The position numbers were made by a program, and so were the translations under genes. This document shows positions 16,258 through 25,727 of a stretch of 64,000 bases of DNA, one piece after another (position 1 is the first letter of the stretch; every line of letters begins with the position of its first letter). The DNA comes from Caulobacter sp. 17J80-11 (GTDB taxonomy: Bacteria; Pseudomonadota; Alphaproteobacteria; Caulobacterales; Caulobacteraceae), in contig NZ_JACSJI010000012.1 of the NCBI RefSeq assembly GCF_014349105.1, positions 47,108 through 111,107 of the forward strand, in the 5' to 3' direction. The notes beneath the pieces were generated by a model. That model saw nothing but the letters and a program-made list of their open reading frames with translations, made no database searches and was not told where the DNA came from.

Positions 16258-17460
16258 ATGCGCGAAGCCGTCATCGTCTCCACCGCCCGCACGCCGATCG
16301 GCAAGGCCTATCGCGGCGCCTTCAACGACACCCAGGCCCAGGCCCTGGGCGGCCACGCCATCAAGCACGCGGTCCAGCGCGCCGGGATCGACCCGGCCGA
16401 GGTCGACGACGTGGTGATCGGGGCTGCCCTGCAGCAGGGCTCGACCGGCACCAACATCGGCCGCCAGGCGGCGCTGCGGGCCGGCCTGCCGGTGAGCGTG
16501 GCGGGCATGAGCCTGGACCGGCAGTGCGCCTCGGGCCTGATGGGCATCGCCACGGCCGCCAAGCAGATCACCGGCGACGGCATGACCGTCACCGTCGGCG
16601 GCGGGCTGGAGTCCATCTCCCTGGTGCAGAACCAGAACATGAACCTGTACCGCGGCAAGGACCCGGCGCTGGTGGCCATGGTCCCGGCCATCTACATGGT
16701 CATGCTGGAGACCGCCGAGGTGGTCGCGGCCCGCTACGGCATCAGCCGCGAGGCCCAGGACGAATACGCCCTGCAGTCCCAGCAGCGCACCGCTCAGGCC
16801 CAGGCCGAAGGCCGGCTCGACGCCGAGATCGTGCCGATGACCACCACCATGCAGGTGGTCGACAAGGCCACCGGTCAGGCGAGCGCGCAGGAAATCACCC
16901 TGTCGAAGGACGAGGGCAACCGCCCGTCGACCACGCTGGAGGACCTGCAGAAGCTGCAGCCGGTGTTCAAGGCCGGCCTGGAGATCCAGGAAGGCAAGTT
17001 CATCACCGCCGGCAACGCCTCCCAGCTGTCGGACGGCGCCTCGGCCTCGGTGCTGATGGAAGCCAAGGAAGCCGAGCGCCGCGGCCTGAACCCGCTGGGC
17101 GCCTTCCGCGGCATGGCCGTGGCCGGCTGCGAGCCGGACGAGATGGGCATCGGCCCGGTGTTCGCCGTGCCGAAGCTGCTCAAGCAGCACGGCCTGACCA
17201 TGGACGACATCGGCATCTGGGAGCTGAACGAGGCCTTCGCCGTGCAGGTGCTCTACTGCCGCGACAAGCTGGGCATCCCCAACGACCGGCTGAACGTGTC
17301 GGGCGGCGCCATCTCGATCGGCCACCCCTACGGCATGAGCGGCGCGCGCATGACCGGCCACGTGCTGATCGAGGGCAAGCGCCGCGGCGCCAAGTACGGC
17401 GTGGTCACCATGTGCGTCGGCGGCGGCATGGGCGCGGCCGGCCTGTTCGAAATCTATTGA
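16258..17460 (+). CDS. Acetyl-CoA acetyltransferase (thiolase)
   Basis: A 400-aa thiolase that cleaves 3-ketoacyl-CoA with CoA. The nucleophilic cysteine is C90 ([10 protein letters not shown]), NEAFA supplies the conserved asparagine, the catalytic histidine is H356 (GHPYG, in [11 protein letters not shown]) and the second cysteine is C386 (CVGGGMG). The tail AAGLFEIY is typical of FadA-type degradative enzymes. It begins 21 nt after the right end of a palindromic repeat and is followed by two MaoC hydratases. It completes the beta-oxidation set of the island. Confidence 0.95.
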   Translation: MREAVIVSTARTPIGKAYRGAFNDTQAQALGGHAIKHAVQRAGIDPAEVDDVVIGAALQQGSTGTNIGRQAALRAGLPVSVAGMSLDRQCASGLMGIATAAKQITGDGMTVTVGGGLESISLVQNQNMNLYRGKDPALVAMVPAIYMVMLETAEVVAARYGISREAQDEYALQSQQRTAQAQAEGRLDAEIVPMTTTMQVVDKATGQASAQEITLSKDEGNRPSTTLEDLQKLQPVFKAGLEIQEGKFITAGNASQLSDGASASVLMEAKEAERRGLNPLGAFRGMAVAGCEPDEMGIGPVFAVPKLLKQHGLTMDDIGIWELNEAFAVQVLYCRDKLGIPNDRLNVSGGAISIGHPYGMSGARMTGHVLIEGKRRGAKYGVVTMCVGGGMGAAGLFEIY

Positions 17461-17468
17461 GGAGCCGC

Positions 17469-17550
17469 CCTCGTCCTTCGACGAGCTCAGGATGAGGACT
17501 ACTGTGAGCCGATGAGAAATCCTCACCCTGAGCTTGTCGAAGGGCGAGGA
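17469..17550. repeat. Short palindromic repeat (family C)
   Basis: The left arm CCTCGTCCTTCGACGAGCTCAGGATGAGGA (given here as positions 17469-17498; key core CTTCGACGAGCTCAGG) and the right arm at 17521-17550 (core CCCTGAGCTTGTCGAAGG) are inverted with few mismatches. This kind of core is widespread in alphaproteobacterial intergenic DNA. It lies between the thiolase stop and the first MaoC gene and generates the spurious N-terminal extension of that frame. Confidence 0.85.
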
Positions 17551-17577
17551 TTTCGTGGCGGCCGAGGGGGCGCTGAA

Positions 17578-18042
17578 ATGCTGGCTGAAGCTATGAATTC
17601 AACCGTCCGCCTTGAGGACGTGCCGGCCCTGGTCGGCCAGGAGCTGGGCGTCTCCGACTGGTTCGTGATCGACCAGCCGCGCATCGACGCCTTCGCCGAG
17701 GTGACCGAAGACCGGCAGTGGATCCACGTCGACGTCGAGCGGGCCAACGCCGAGATCGGCGGGACCATCGCCCACGGCTTCCTGACCCTGTCGATGCTGT
17801 CGGCCATGACCTACCAGATCCTGCAGGTCGAGGGCGTCAGCCGCGGCGTCAACTACGGCTTCGACAAGGTGCGCTTCCTGAGCCCCGTGCCGGCCGGCGC
17901 GCGCATCCGCCTGCGCGAGAAGTTGCTGGCGGCCGAACCGAAGGCCGGCGGCCTGGCCCTGACCCGCGAATGCACGGTGGAGATCGAGGGGCAAACGAAG
18001 CCCGCCTTGATCGCCGAGTGGATCGGGGTCCTGTACCCGTAA
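17578..18042 (+). CDS. MaoC family (R)-enoyl-CoA hydratase, copy 1
   Basis: A 154-aa single hot-dog hydratase. The hydratase-2 dyad is D45 and H50 (EDRQWIH), followed by GGTIAHGFLTLSMLS. It hydrates trans-2-enoyl-CoA to (3R)-hydroxyacyl-CoA, the stereoisomer the upstream MFE2-type SDR would oxidise. The start at MLAEAMNS was chosen over an upstream ATG because the intervening codons come from the palindromic repeat; a GAGGGG sequence precedes it. It is about three-quarters identical to the next gene, so this is a recent tandem duplication. Confidence 0.9.
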   Translation: MLAEAMNSTVRLEDVPALVGQELGVSDWFVIDQPRIDAFAEVTEDRQWIHVDVERANAEIGGTIAHGFLTLSMLSAMTYQILQVEGVSRGVNYGFDKVRFLSPVPAGARIRLREKLLAAEPKAGGLALTRECTVEIEGQTKPALIAEWIGVLYP

Positions 18043-18165
18043 GCGCCGATCCGCCTCCCCCTGAGGCGAGAGCGCCACGCTTGCGATATTTTGCTGAACA
18101 CGTTCGGCGTTTTTGTCGAAATTGTGGTTTGCTTCGCCTTTCGGGGGAAATGGCGAGGCCCGGTG

Positions 18166-18630
18166 ATGCTGGCGCAAACCGTTGACGCGAAAGTCCGGTT
18201 CGAAGACCTGCCGGGCCTGGTCGGCTGCGAGCTCGGGGTGTCGGACTGGTTCACCATCGACCAGCCGCGTATCGACGCCTTCGCGGAGGTGACCGAGGAC
18301 CGCCAGTGGATCCACTGCGACGTGGACCGGGCGAAGGCCGAGATGGGCGGCACTATCGCCCACGGCTTCCTGACCCTGTCGATGCTGTCGGTCATGACTT
18401 CCCAGATCCTGCAGATCGAGGGGTTCAGCCGCGGCATCAACTACGGTTTCGACAAGGTGCGCTTTCTCACCCCGGTGCCGGCCGGCGCGCGCGTGCGCCT
18501 GCGAGAGAAGCTGCGCTCGGCCGAGCGCAAGGCCGGCGCGATGCTGCTGACGCGCGAGTGCGCGGTCGAGATCGAAGGGCGCACCCGCCCGGCCATGACC
18601 GCCGAGTGGATCGGCGTCTACTATCCGTGA
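18166..18630 (+). CDS. MaoC family (R)-enoyl-CoA hydratase, copy 2
   Basis: A 154-aa paralogue of the preceding gene, with D45/H50 conserved in the same EDRQWIH context and the same GGTIAHGFLTLSMLS block. Most differences are conservative and scattered (for example LGCEL for LGQEL, YYP for LYP at the end). The 123-bp gap before it is less GC-rich than the neighbourhood and holds an imperfect inverted repeat (CTCCCCCTGAGGCGAGAG against TCGCCTTTCGGGGGAAA), so it may have its own promoter. The start ATG 18166 was chosen; a GTG immediately before it is possible. Confidence 0.88.
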   Translation: MLAQTVDAKVRFEDLPGLVGCELGVSDWFTIDQPRIDAFAEVTEDRQWIHCDVDRAKAEMGGTIAHGFLTLSMLSVMTSQILQIEGFSRGINYGFDKVRFLTPVPAGARVRLREKLRSAERKAGAMLLTRECAVEIEGRTRPAMTAEWIGVYYP

Positions 18631-18718
18631 CCCGAGGGCGCCGCAGCGCCGACGATCCTTAAAGCCATTGCGTCCGCCGCCCGCTCGTGATCGCCTCCCG
18701 TCGCTACGGGGGACGGCC

Positions 18719-19939
18719 ATGACCAACGACGCTGGGCGGATCGCCAGCCTGGACACACTGCGCGGGCTGGGCGTGCTCGGGATCCTGGCGGTGAACGCCA
18801 CCGCCTTCGCCCTGCCGTACGCCGCCCATGCCGATCCGGCGCTCGTGGCTCAGGCGCACGCCTCGCAGGTCGCCTGGGCGATCATGCACGTCTTCTTCGA
18901 GGCCAAGTTCGTCACCCTGTTCTCCCTGCTGTTCGGGGCGTCGGTCCTGCTGGTCGGGGGTGAGCGGCGCGATCCGGAGAAGAGCCCGGTGCTGTGGCGG
19001 CGGCTGGGGTGGCTGGCGGTGTTCGGCGTGCTGCACGGGGCGGCGATCTGGTTCGGCGACATCCTGCTGCTGTACGCGGTGGCTGGATCGCTGGCGGCCC
19101 TGGCCCGTTCGTGGGCGCCCAAGCGGCTGTTCACGGTCGGCAGTCTGCTGCTTTTGGGCGTGATCCTGCTCGAGATCGCCAGCCCGGTGTCGTCCCTGTT
19201 CATCCCGCAGGCGCGGGTCGAGATCGCGGCCTACGCGGCCAGGGCGGCGGCCGGGGCGCCGGCGGAGATCGCCGCCTATCGCGGCGGCTTGGCCAGCGCC
19301 CTGCAGGCTAACTTCAAGAGCTGGCTGGTCCTGCAGGTCCCCTCGCTGATCTTCTACGTCTGGAACGCGCTGGGCCTGATGATGATCGGCATGGGTCTGC
19401 TCAGAACCGGCGTGTTCCAGGCGCGCCGTGGGGCGGGGCTCTACGTCGTCCTGCTGCTGCTCGGCGCCGCGGCGCTGGGCGTGATTGGCTGGACCGCCTG
19501 GGGCGACGTGGAGGCCGGCATGGCCTCGCCGACCTGGCGCGCCTATGTCGCCATCGCCAACGCCACCCTCGCGCCGGTGGTCACCCTGGGCTACCTGGCC
19601 CTGGTCGCCCTGCTGCTGAAGGCGGGCGCCCTGCGCGGCGTGACCTCGGCCCTGGCCAATGTCGGCAAGATGGCCTTCACCAACTACATCGCCCAGTCGG
19701 TGATCATGACCACCCTGTTCTGGAGCGGCCGCGGCTTGGGCCTGTTCGGCCAGCTGACCCGGGCCGAGCTATGGGCGGTGGTCGGCGCGATCTGGGTGCT
19801 GCAGATCGCCTGGTCGCAGCTGTGGATGCGCAGCTTCCGCTACGGGCCGCTGGAGTGGGTGTGGCGCAGCCTGAGCCACGCGCGCCGCCTGCCGATCCGC
19901 CGCCCGCGCGACGAGGCGCGCGAACCGGCCGCCGCCTGA
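18719..19939 (+). CDS. DUF418 family membrane protein
   Basis: A 406-aa integral membrane protein with about nine or ten hydrophobic segments. The N-terminal RIASLDTLRGLGVLGILAVN is the signature of the DUF418/YeiB group, and the C-terminal NVGKMAFTNYIAQSV plus FRYGPLEWVWRSL form the conserved DUF418 core. Function is not established for this family; a relation to acyltransferase-3-like membrane proteins has been suggested. It is downstream of the MaoC genes and convergent with the next acyl-CoA synthetase. Confidence 0.85.
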   Translation: MTNDAGRIASLDTLRGLGVLGILAVNATAFALPYAAHADPALVAQAHASQVAWAIMHVFFEAKFVTLFSLLFGASVLLVGGERRDPEKSPVLWRRLGWLAVFGVLHGAAIWFGDILLLYAVAGSLAALARSWAPKRLFTVGSLLLLGVILLEIASPVSSLFIPQARVEIAAYAARAAAGAPAEIAAYRGGLASALQANFKSWLVLQVPSLIFYVWNALGLMMIGMGLLRTGVFQARRGAGLYVVLLLLGAAALGVIGWTAWGDVEAGMASPTWRAYVAIANATLAPVVTLGYLALVALLLKAGALRGVTSALANVGKMAFTNYIAQSVIMTTLFWSGRGLGLFGQLTRAELWAVVGAIWVLQIAWSQLWMRSFRYGPLEWVWRSLSHARRLPIRRPRDEAREPAAA

Positions 19940-19948
19940 GGCTCAGAC

Positions 19949-21886
19949 CTAGCCCGTGATCTCCGACGCCACGGCGAACCGCCCCAGCACCTCGCGCGCC
20001 GTCGCCGCCTGGGCCGGATCGGCCAGGGTCACGGTGGCCAGCGTGCCGCGCTGCTTGTCCTCGGCGGCGACGACCACAGCCTTCACCCCGGCCGTGGCCA
20101 GGGCGTCGGTCAGGGCGCTCTCGACCTCCATCCACCTGAGCTTCGGCTTGAACAGCTTGCCGACCGCGGTCAGCGGCATTTCCGGGATGATGCGCACCGC
20201 CCTGGGCTGGGCGGCGCGCTCGCCGATCTCGGCGTGGGCGAAGGCCAGCAGCTCGGCTTCCGTCGCGTGCAGGCCGGGGCGCAGCTGGACGTAGGCGATC
20301 GGCACCTCGCCGGAATGCGGGTCGGGCCGGCCGACCGCGGCCGCCAGTTCCACCGACGGATGGCGGTGCAGCGGGTCCTCGATCGAGGCCGGGTCGATGT
20401 TGTGGCCGCCGCGGATGATCAGCTCCTTCTTGCGGCCGGTCAGCCAGAAGTAGCCGTCGGCGTCCTGGCGGCCGAGGTCGCCGGAGTTGAACCAGCGCTG
20501 GCCGTCGCCCAGCTCGAGCCAAATGTTCTGGTTGTGCGCCTCGGTGCGGTAGCCGGCGAACATGTTGGGGCCGGCCAGGGCGACCACGCCGATCTCGTCG
20601 ACGGCGGCGTCGCGCACGTATTTGCCGGCGTCGTCGACGATGACGATCTTCATCTGCTGGAACGGCAGGTGCAGGCCGATCGAGCCGACCCGCCGGTCGC
20701 CCAGCGGCGGGTTGACCGAGCTGACGCAGGTGGACTCGGTCATGCCGTAGCCCTCTAGGATCTTCAGCCCGGTGCGCTCCTGGAAGGTCTTGAACACCTC
20801 CACCGGCATGGGCGCGGCCCCGCACAGGGCGAACTCCAGGCTGGAGACGTCGCGGCTTCCGATCGGGACCTGAAGCAAGGCGGCGAACAGGGTCGGCACG
20901 CCGTTGAACAGGGTCACCCGGTGGCGGTCGACGATGTCCCAGAAGTGCTGGATCAGGCCCTCGGCCCGATAGCCCTGGGGCGTGCCGACCAGCACGTGCG
21001 CGCCGCGCGCGAACGGGGCCAGGCCGCTGACCGTCACGGCGTTCACATGGAACAGCGGCAGGCCGGAGAAGATGGTGGTCTTCGGCCCCAGCCCCTGGCC
21101 CAGCCAGCGCCCGGCCATCCAGGCGTTGGCCACCTCGTTGGCGTGGCGGCGCATGGCGATCTTCGGCGTGCCGGTGGTGCCGCCGGTGCCGAAGTAGGAG
21201 GAGAAGTCGCCGGGCGAGATGCTGCGGCCGCTGACCAGCCGATCGTTCGGCTGGGCGTCGACCGCCTTGCCGAAGTCGTGCACGCCTACGCCGGTCATCG
21301 GCTTATGTCGCTTAGCCTCGCGCCTCTGCAGCCAGCGGGCGGGCAGATTCTTAATCCCGCGCACGCGGTCGGCCAGGTTGACCAGCACGACGTGGCGCAG
21401 GCTGGGGACCTGGGCGACCACGCCCTGCAGCTTTTCGTAGAGGTCTGTGTGCGGGAAGGGCGCCAGCGTCACCAGCACCTTGGCCTCGGCCGCGTTCAGC
21501 AGCTCGGCGATGGTCTCGGCCCCCAGCATCGGGTTGATGGCGAAGGCGATGCCGGCGGCTTCCGCGCCCCAGATGGTGAAGTGGGTCTCGGGCAGGTTGG
21601 GCAGGACGTAGGCGACCACGTCGTTCTTGCCGACGCCCAGGCTGTGGAACAGGTTGGCGGTCTGGGTGATGCGCCGGAAGAAGCGGCGATAGCTCCAGCT
21701 CTCCGGTCGGGCGTGGCCGTCGACGCTCAGGAAGAAGGACAGCGCCTTGGCGTGCGGCCGCTGGCGGGCGGTGCGCCCGATCATCTCGTAGGTGCTGGCC
21801 GGCAGGTCGCGCGGCATGCCCGCGGCCTCGATGGCCGTCACGTCATTCAGGCCGGAAACGGCCCGTTCCTTGGGCGTCCACAACAC
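19949..21886 (-). CDS. AMP-dependent acyl-CoA synthetase (long form)
   Basis: A 645-aa adenylate-forming enzyme with an unusual phosphate-binding loop, YFGTGGTTGTPKIAMRRH, where most members have TSGTTGxPKG. EGYGMTEST, GRKKELIIRGGHNID (A8) and VGKLFKPKL (A10 with lysine) are present. It activates a carboxylic acid, probably a branched or ring-containing one given the neighbours. The start codon at 21886 is GTG (an alternative GTG lies 27 nt inside). It is convergent with the DUF418 gene, with a gap of only 9 bp. Confidence 0.88.
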   Translation of the reverse strand: MLWTPKERAVSGLNDVTAIEAAGMPRDLPASTYEMIGRTARQRPHAKALSFFLSVDGHARPESWSYRRFFRRITQTANLFHSLGVGKNDVVAYVLPNLPETHFTIWGAEAAGIAFAINPMLGAETIAELLNAAEAKVLVTLAPFPHTDLYEKLQGVVAQVPSLRHVVLVNLADRVRGIKNLPARWLQRREAKRHKPMTGVGVHDFGKAVDAQPNDRLVSGRSISPGDFSSYFGTGGTTGTPKIAMRRHANEVANAWMAGRWLGQGLGPKTTIFSGLPLFHVNAVTVSGLAPFARGAHVLVGTPQGYRAEGLIQHFWDIVDRHRVTLFNGVPTLFAALLQVPIGSRDVSSLEFALCGAAPMPVEVFKTFQERTGLKILEGYGMTESTCVSSVNPPLGDRRVGSIGLHLPFQQMKIVIVDDAGKYVRDAAVDEIGVVALAGPNMFAGYRTEAHNQNIWLELGDGQRWFNSGDLGRQDADGYFWLTGRKKELIIRGGHNIDPASIEDPLHRHPSVELAAAVGRPDPHSGEVPIAYVQLRPGLHATEAELLAFAHAEIGERAAQPRAVRIIPEMPLTAVGKLFKPKLRWMEVESALTDALATAGVKAVVVAAEDKQRGTLATVTLADPAQAATAREVLGRFAVASEITG

Positions 21887-21990
21887 GAAGGCGCTTCCTG
21901 TGGCGCGCGTCTGACGGCGGCCGTGGGGGAATTAAGCCCGGGAAGGCGGTGGCTGTCACCTGCGTGATCCTGCGGAGGGCCGCGCGCAGG

Positions 21991-22371
21991 CTAATCCATG
22001 CGTTCGGCCCATTGGGCGCGGGACAGCCCCGGTTCGAACGGGTCGGCGAAGTACTGGGTCTCGTGGACCACCTGGCCGGCCTCGAACTCCATGATGCTGA
22101 CCATGTGGACCGGCCGCTCGTCGTAGGTGACGACCACCTCGCTGATCCAAAGATCGCGGCCGCCAAGCAGGCGTCGCACCCTGAAGCGCTTCCGGCTCGG
22201 CTGCGCCGTGCGGGAGGCCTGAATGCTTTCGCGGCCGCGGATGCGTTCGCCCGATTGTGGGTAATCGAGGATCGCGTCTTCCCTGTAGATCTGGTGTTCC
22301 GACGCGAAGTCGTCGATGTCGGAAGCCGCCCAGTGCCGCTGCAAGGCGGCGCGTACGTCGTCGTCACGCAT
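21991..22371 (-). CDS. SnoaL/NTF2-like protein
   Basis: A 126-aa cone-shaped alpha+beta-barrel protein. ALQRHWAASDIDDFASEHQI and YREDAILDYPQSGERIRGRE match the nuclear-transport-factor-2/SnoaL pattern, and the later strands contain WISEVVVTYDERPVHMVSIMEFE. Members are polyketide cyclases, steroid isomerases or orphan binding proteins; catalytic acids cannot be assigned here with confidence. It lies between acyl-CoA metabolism genes on the same strand, so a role in processing a ring-containing CoA intermediate is possible. Confidence 0.8.
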   Translation of the reverse strand: MRDDDVRAALQRHWAASDIDDFASEHQIYREDAILDYPQSGERIRGRESIQASRTAQPSRKRFRVRRLLGGRDLWISEVVVTYDERPVHMVSIMEFEAGQVVHETQYFADPFEPGLSRAQWAERMD

Positions 22372-22447
22372 GAGGGGCTCCTACGGCGGCCGGAAACCGC
22401 GGCGTTCAGGGCGCGGTTCCGGGCGAGGCTTTCGGCCGCCAGGGATC

Positions 22448-23677
<1,230 letters not shown>

Positions 23678-23828
23678 GCGGGGACTCCGGGCCTGATCAT
23701 GGCGACCCGTCAGGCGTAGCACGGACTCGCGCGGCCGCCAGAACGAATTTTCAAAGTGGGTGGCGATCCGCCCGAAAGCATCTGATTGTTAAGGGGTTGT
23801 GCCCGGGTCTAGTCCGCGTACCGTGCTT

Positions 23829-25106
23829 TCAATTCGGCGGCTTTGTCGGCGGAGTTTCGGGTTGCGGCGAGGCTTGCGGCTCGGCCTCGGTGGTGTTCTT
23901 CGACGGTTCGGCCGCCAGCGGCGCGGCCTGCTCGCTCAGCCGGTCGCGGGTGTTGGGATCGACGATGGCGAGAGGGGCGGCGACCACCACGCCGGCCGCC
24001 GTGCCGACCGTGCGCCCGGCGCCGACCGCCAGCACGCCGACCTGCTCGCCGAGGCTGGGGTTGTAGTCGCTGAGCTTCTGGCCCTGGGCCAGGCGGCCGC
24101 CCAGCACCTGTACGATCTGCGGGCTGGCCACGAACTTTTCGTGGTTGAACGGGTCGCCGGTCTTCAGCTTCGACAGGTCGATCACCGTCACGCCGGGGTG
24201 CGCCTCCAGCCGCGAACGCCAGGGCTCCTTCGCCGGGTCGACGGCGCCCAGCCTGCCGACGTCGCCGGCGATGAAGCGCGACAGCGAAAGCGCCCGGTCG
24301 TCGGTCGAGACGAAGATGGTGAAGTGCGGCTTCTCCGGCCCCAGGGACTCGTACTGCTCGCGGAAGACGTCGATGTCGATGTCCGGGGCGGCCAGCACCA
24401 CGTTGGTGATTTTCGCCGGCACGCGCCCCTGGCGGACCGCGGTCTGGCGCAACGCCTCCATGGTCAGGTAGGTGCCCATGGAGTGGGCCAGGATGGTGAT
24501 GTCCTTCACCTCCGGCGCCTTGGCCGCGCGGGTCAGCGCCGCCTCCAGGGCGTTGCGCGAGTAGTTGGCGCTCTCCCGATCATAGACATAGGCGAACACG
24601 CTGCCGCGCGAGGGCCAGGTGAACAGCACCGGCGCCATGGGCGCGCCGGAGTCGTGGACGATCTGGGCGAAGCGGAAGACCGCACTCTCGAAGCGGGTGT
24701 TGAAGCCGTGCACGAAGACCAGCAGCCGGCCGTCGGCCCCGGCCGTGCGGGTGAACCAGTCGGTCGCCTGGCCCAGTTCCAGCGGCCGGACGCTGAGCAC
24801 GGCGAACTCCTTGGCGGGGTCGGGCGTGTTCGTCTTCGGCCACTCGACGTCGCCGATCTTGCGCGAGGCCTCGGGCGGAATGGAGACGACGATCTCGGTG
24901 GTGCGATAGCCGATGCCGCGCTCGCCGGTGAACAGCACGCCCGGATCGGGCGAGGGCTTGCGGGTGGTGACGATCAGCATGTCCACCGTGCTGCCGCCCG
25001 GCGGGGCCGGTCCGACCGGGCGGAGAAAGGCCTCCGGCGTCGAGGCGCAGGCGGTCAGCAGCAGGGCGCCGAGCAGGGCCGACAGGAGGCGGGCGACGCG
25101 GACCAT
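23829..25106 (-). CDS. Lipoprotein alpha/beta hydrolase (DUF900 type)
   Basis: A 425-aa protein with a lipoprotein signal: hydrophobic residues 7-18 and lipobox LLTAC with C20, so it is probably anchored to the envelope. The alpha/beta-hydrolase core shows VFVHGFNTRFE (oxyanion region), LFTWPSRG, and the nucleophile elbow ILAHSMGTYL near residue 210, with VVLAAPDID after it. The C-terminal ~70 residues are Pro/Glu/Ala-rich. The group corresponds to COG4782; substrate unknown. It is transcribed alone, with a 144-bp gap upstream containing a repeat. Confidence 0.88.
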   Translation of the reverse strand: MVRVARLLSALLGALLLTACASTPEAFLRPVGPAPPGGSTVDMLIVTTRKPSPDPGVLFTGERGIGYRTTEIVVSIPPEASRKIGDVEWPKTNTPDPAKEFAVLSVRPLELGQATDWFTRTAGADGRLLVFVHGFNTRFESAVFRFAQIVHDSGAPMAPVLFTWPSRGSVFAYVYDRESANYSRNALEAALTRAAKAPEVKDITILAHSMGTYLTMEALRQTAVRQGRVPAKITNVVLAAPDIDIDVFREQYESLGPEKPHFTIFVSTDDRALSLSRFIAGDVGRLGAVDPAKEPWRSRLEAHPGVTVIDLSKLKTGDPFNHEKFVASPQIVQVLGGRLAQGQKLSDYNPSLGEQVGVLAVGAGRTVGTAAGVVVAAPLAIVDPNTRDRLSEQAAPLAAEPSKNTTEAEPQASPQPETPPTKPPN

Positions 25107-25203
25107 CGTCGTTCCAACCGGCGTGCGGGGAGGGCGGTTGCGGCCGGGCCAGCAAGCGCGGCGCTCGTTGTGGCGCGGCCTTCGGCGTTCAGGTCGAACT
25201 GGC

Positions 25204-25242
25204 TGGGTCCCGGATAAGCGCTTCGCGCTTTCCGCGATGACG
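25204..25242. repeat. Short GC-rich palindromic repeat (family E)
   Basis: The sequence TCCCGGATAAGCGCTTCGCG (continuing CTTTCCGCGATGAC) contains the imperfect palindrome GGATAAGCGCTTCGCGCTTTCC. This type of unit recurs between genes in many alphaproteobacteria. It lies between the lipoprotein hydrolase start and the DUF983 stop, both on the minus strand, so it could also act as a transcript-end hairpin for the DUF983 gene. Confidence 0.6.
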
Positions 25243-25250
25243 GGGTTTGG

Positions 25251-25661
25251 TCAGAACGGCCCGTGCTTGCCGTAGTGCTCGAACTTCCCCTCTTCGGCCT
25301 TGTAGTAGTACTGCGAGGCGACCAGCCAGCCCTTGATGGGGCGCAGCGTCGCCAGGCAGCCGATCACCAGCAGGGGCAGGGTGCCGACCAGGTGGAAGAC
25401 GATGGGCGGGCGGTAGGCGACCTCCACCCAGGCGAACAGGCCCATGATCACCAGGCCGACGATGCTCATCGAGAAGAAGGCCGGGCCGTCGGCCGGGTCG
25501 GCGAACGAGAAGTCCAGGCCGCAGACGCTGCAGCTAGGCGCCAAGGTCAGGAATCCCTTGTACAGCTTGCCCTTGCCGCAGCGCGGGCAGCGGCAGGCCG
25601 GGCCCGTCTTCCAAGGCGAGAGGGGCGGGTAGGCGGCGGGCTCGGTCATCGGCTGATCCAT
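25251..25661 (-). CDS. DUF983 family membrane protein
   Basis: A 136-aa protein with a zinc-ribbon-like N-terminus (CRCPRCGKGKLYKGFL, then CSVCGLDFSF, giving CxxC pairs) and two transmembrane segments (about 65-85 and 90-108). DUF983 proteins often lie near cytochrome-oxidase assembly genes in alphaproteobacteria, but none is adjacent here. Start 25661 overlaps a predicted operator half-site; an in-frame ATG at 25649 (MTEPAAYPP) is an alternative. It is divergent from the MocR-type regulator. Confidence 0.85.
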   Translation of the reverse strand: MDQPMTEPAAYPPLSPWKTGPACRCPRCGKGKLYKGFLTLAPSCSVCGLDFSFADPADGPAFFSMSIVGLVIMGLFAWVEVAYRPPIVFHLVGTLPLLVIGCLATLRPIKGWLVASQYYYKAEEGKFEHYGKHGPF

Positions 25662-25722
25662 ACAATCCGGTTGACGTCTGCATACATGTGAACGCTAATG
25701 TATGGATTATTGTGGCCGGAGG
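25656..25722. promoter_or_regulatory. MocR-type operator, promoter and RBS
   Basis: In the gap between the DUF983 and MocR-type genes, ATCCATACA (25656-25664) is exactly inverted as TGTATGGAT (25699-25707), and CATACAT-N10-ATGTATG forms a second inverted repeat (25681-25704). TTGACG (25671-25676) is a good -35 for the rightward gene, with TAATGT a weaker -10 at longer than usual spacing. GGAGG (25718-25722) stands 5 nt before the chosen GTG. The arrangement fits an autoregulated divergent promoter. Confidence 0.7.
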
Positions 25723-25727
25723 CCAGC

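Noticed and set aside
18052..18160. A full palindromic element before MaoC copy 2
   Set aside because: The inverted arms are short and imperfect, so I noted only a possible promoter-gap repeat and did not list it as a family member.
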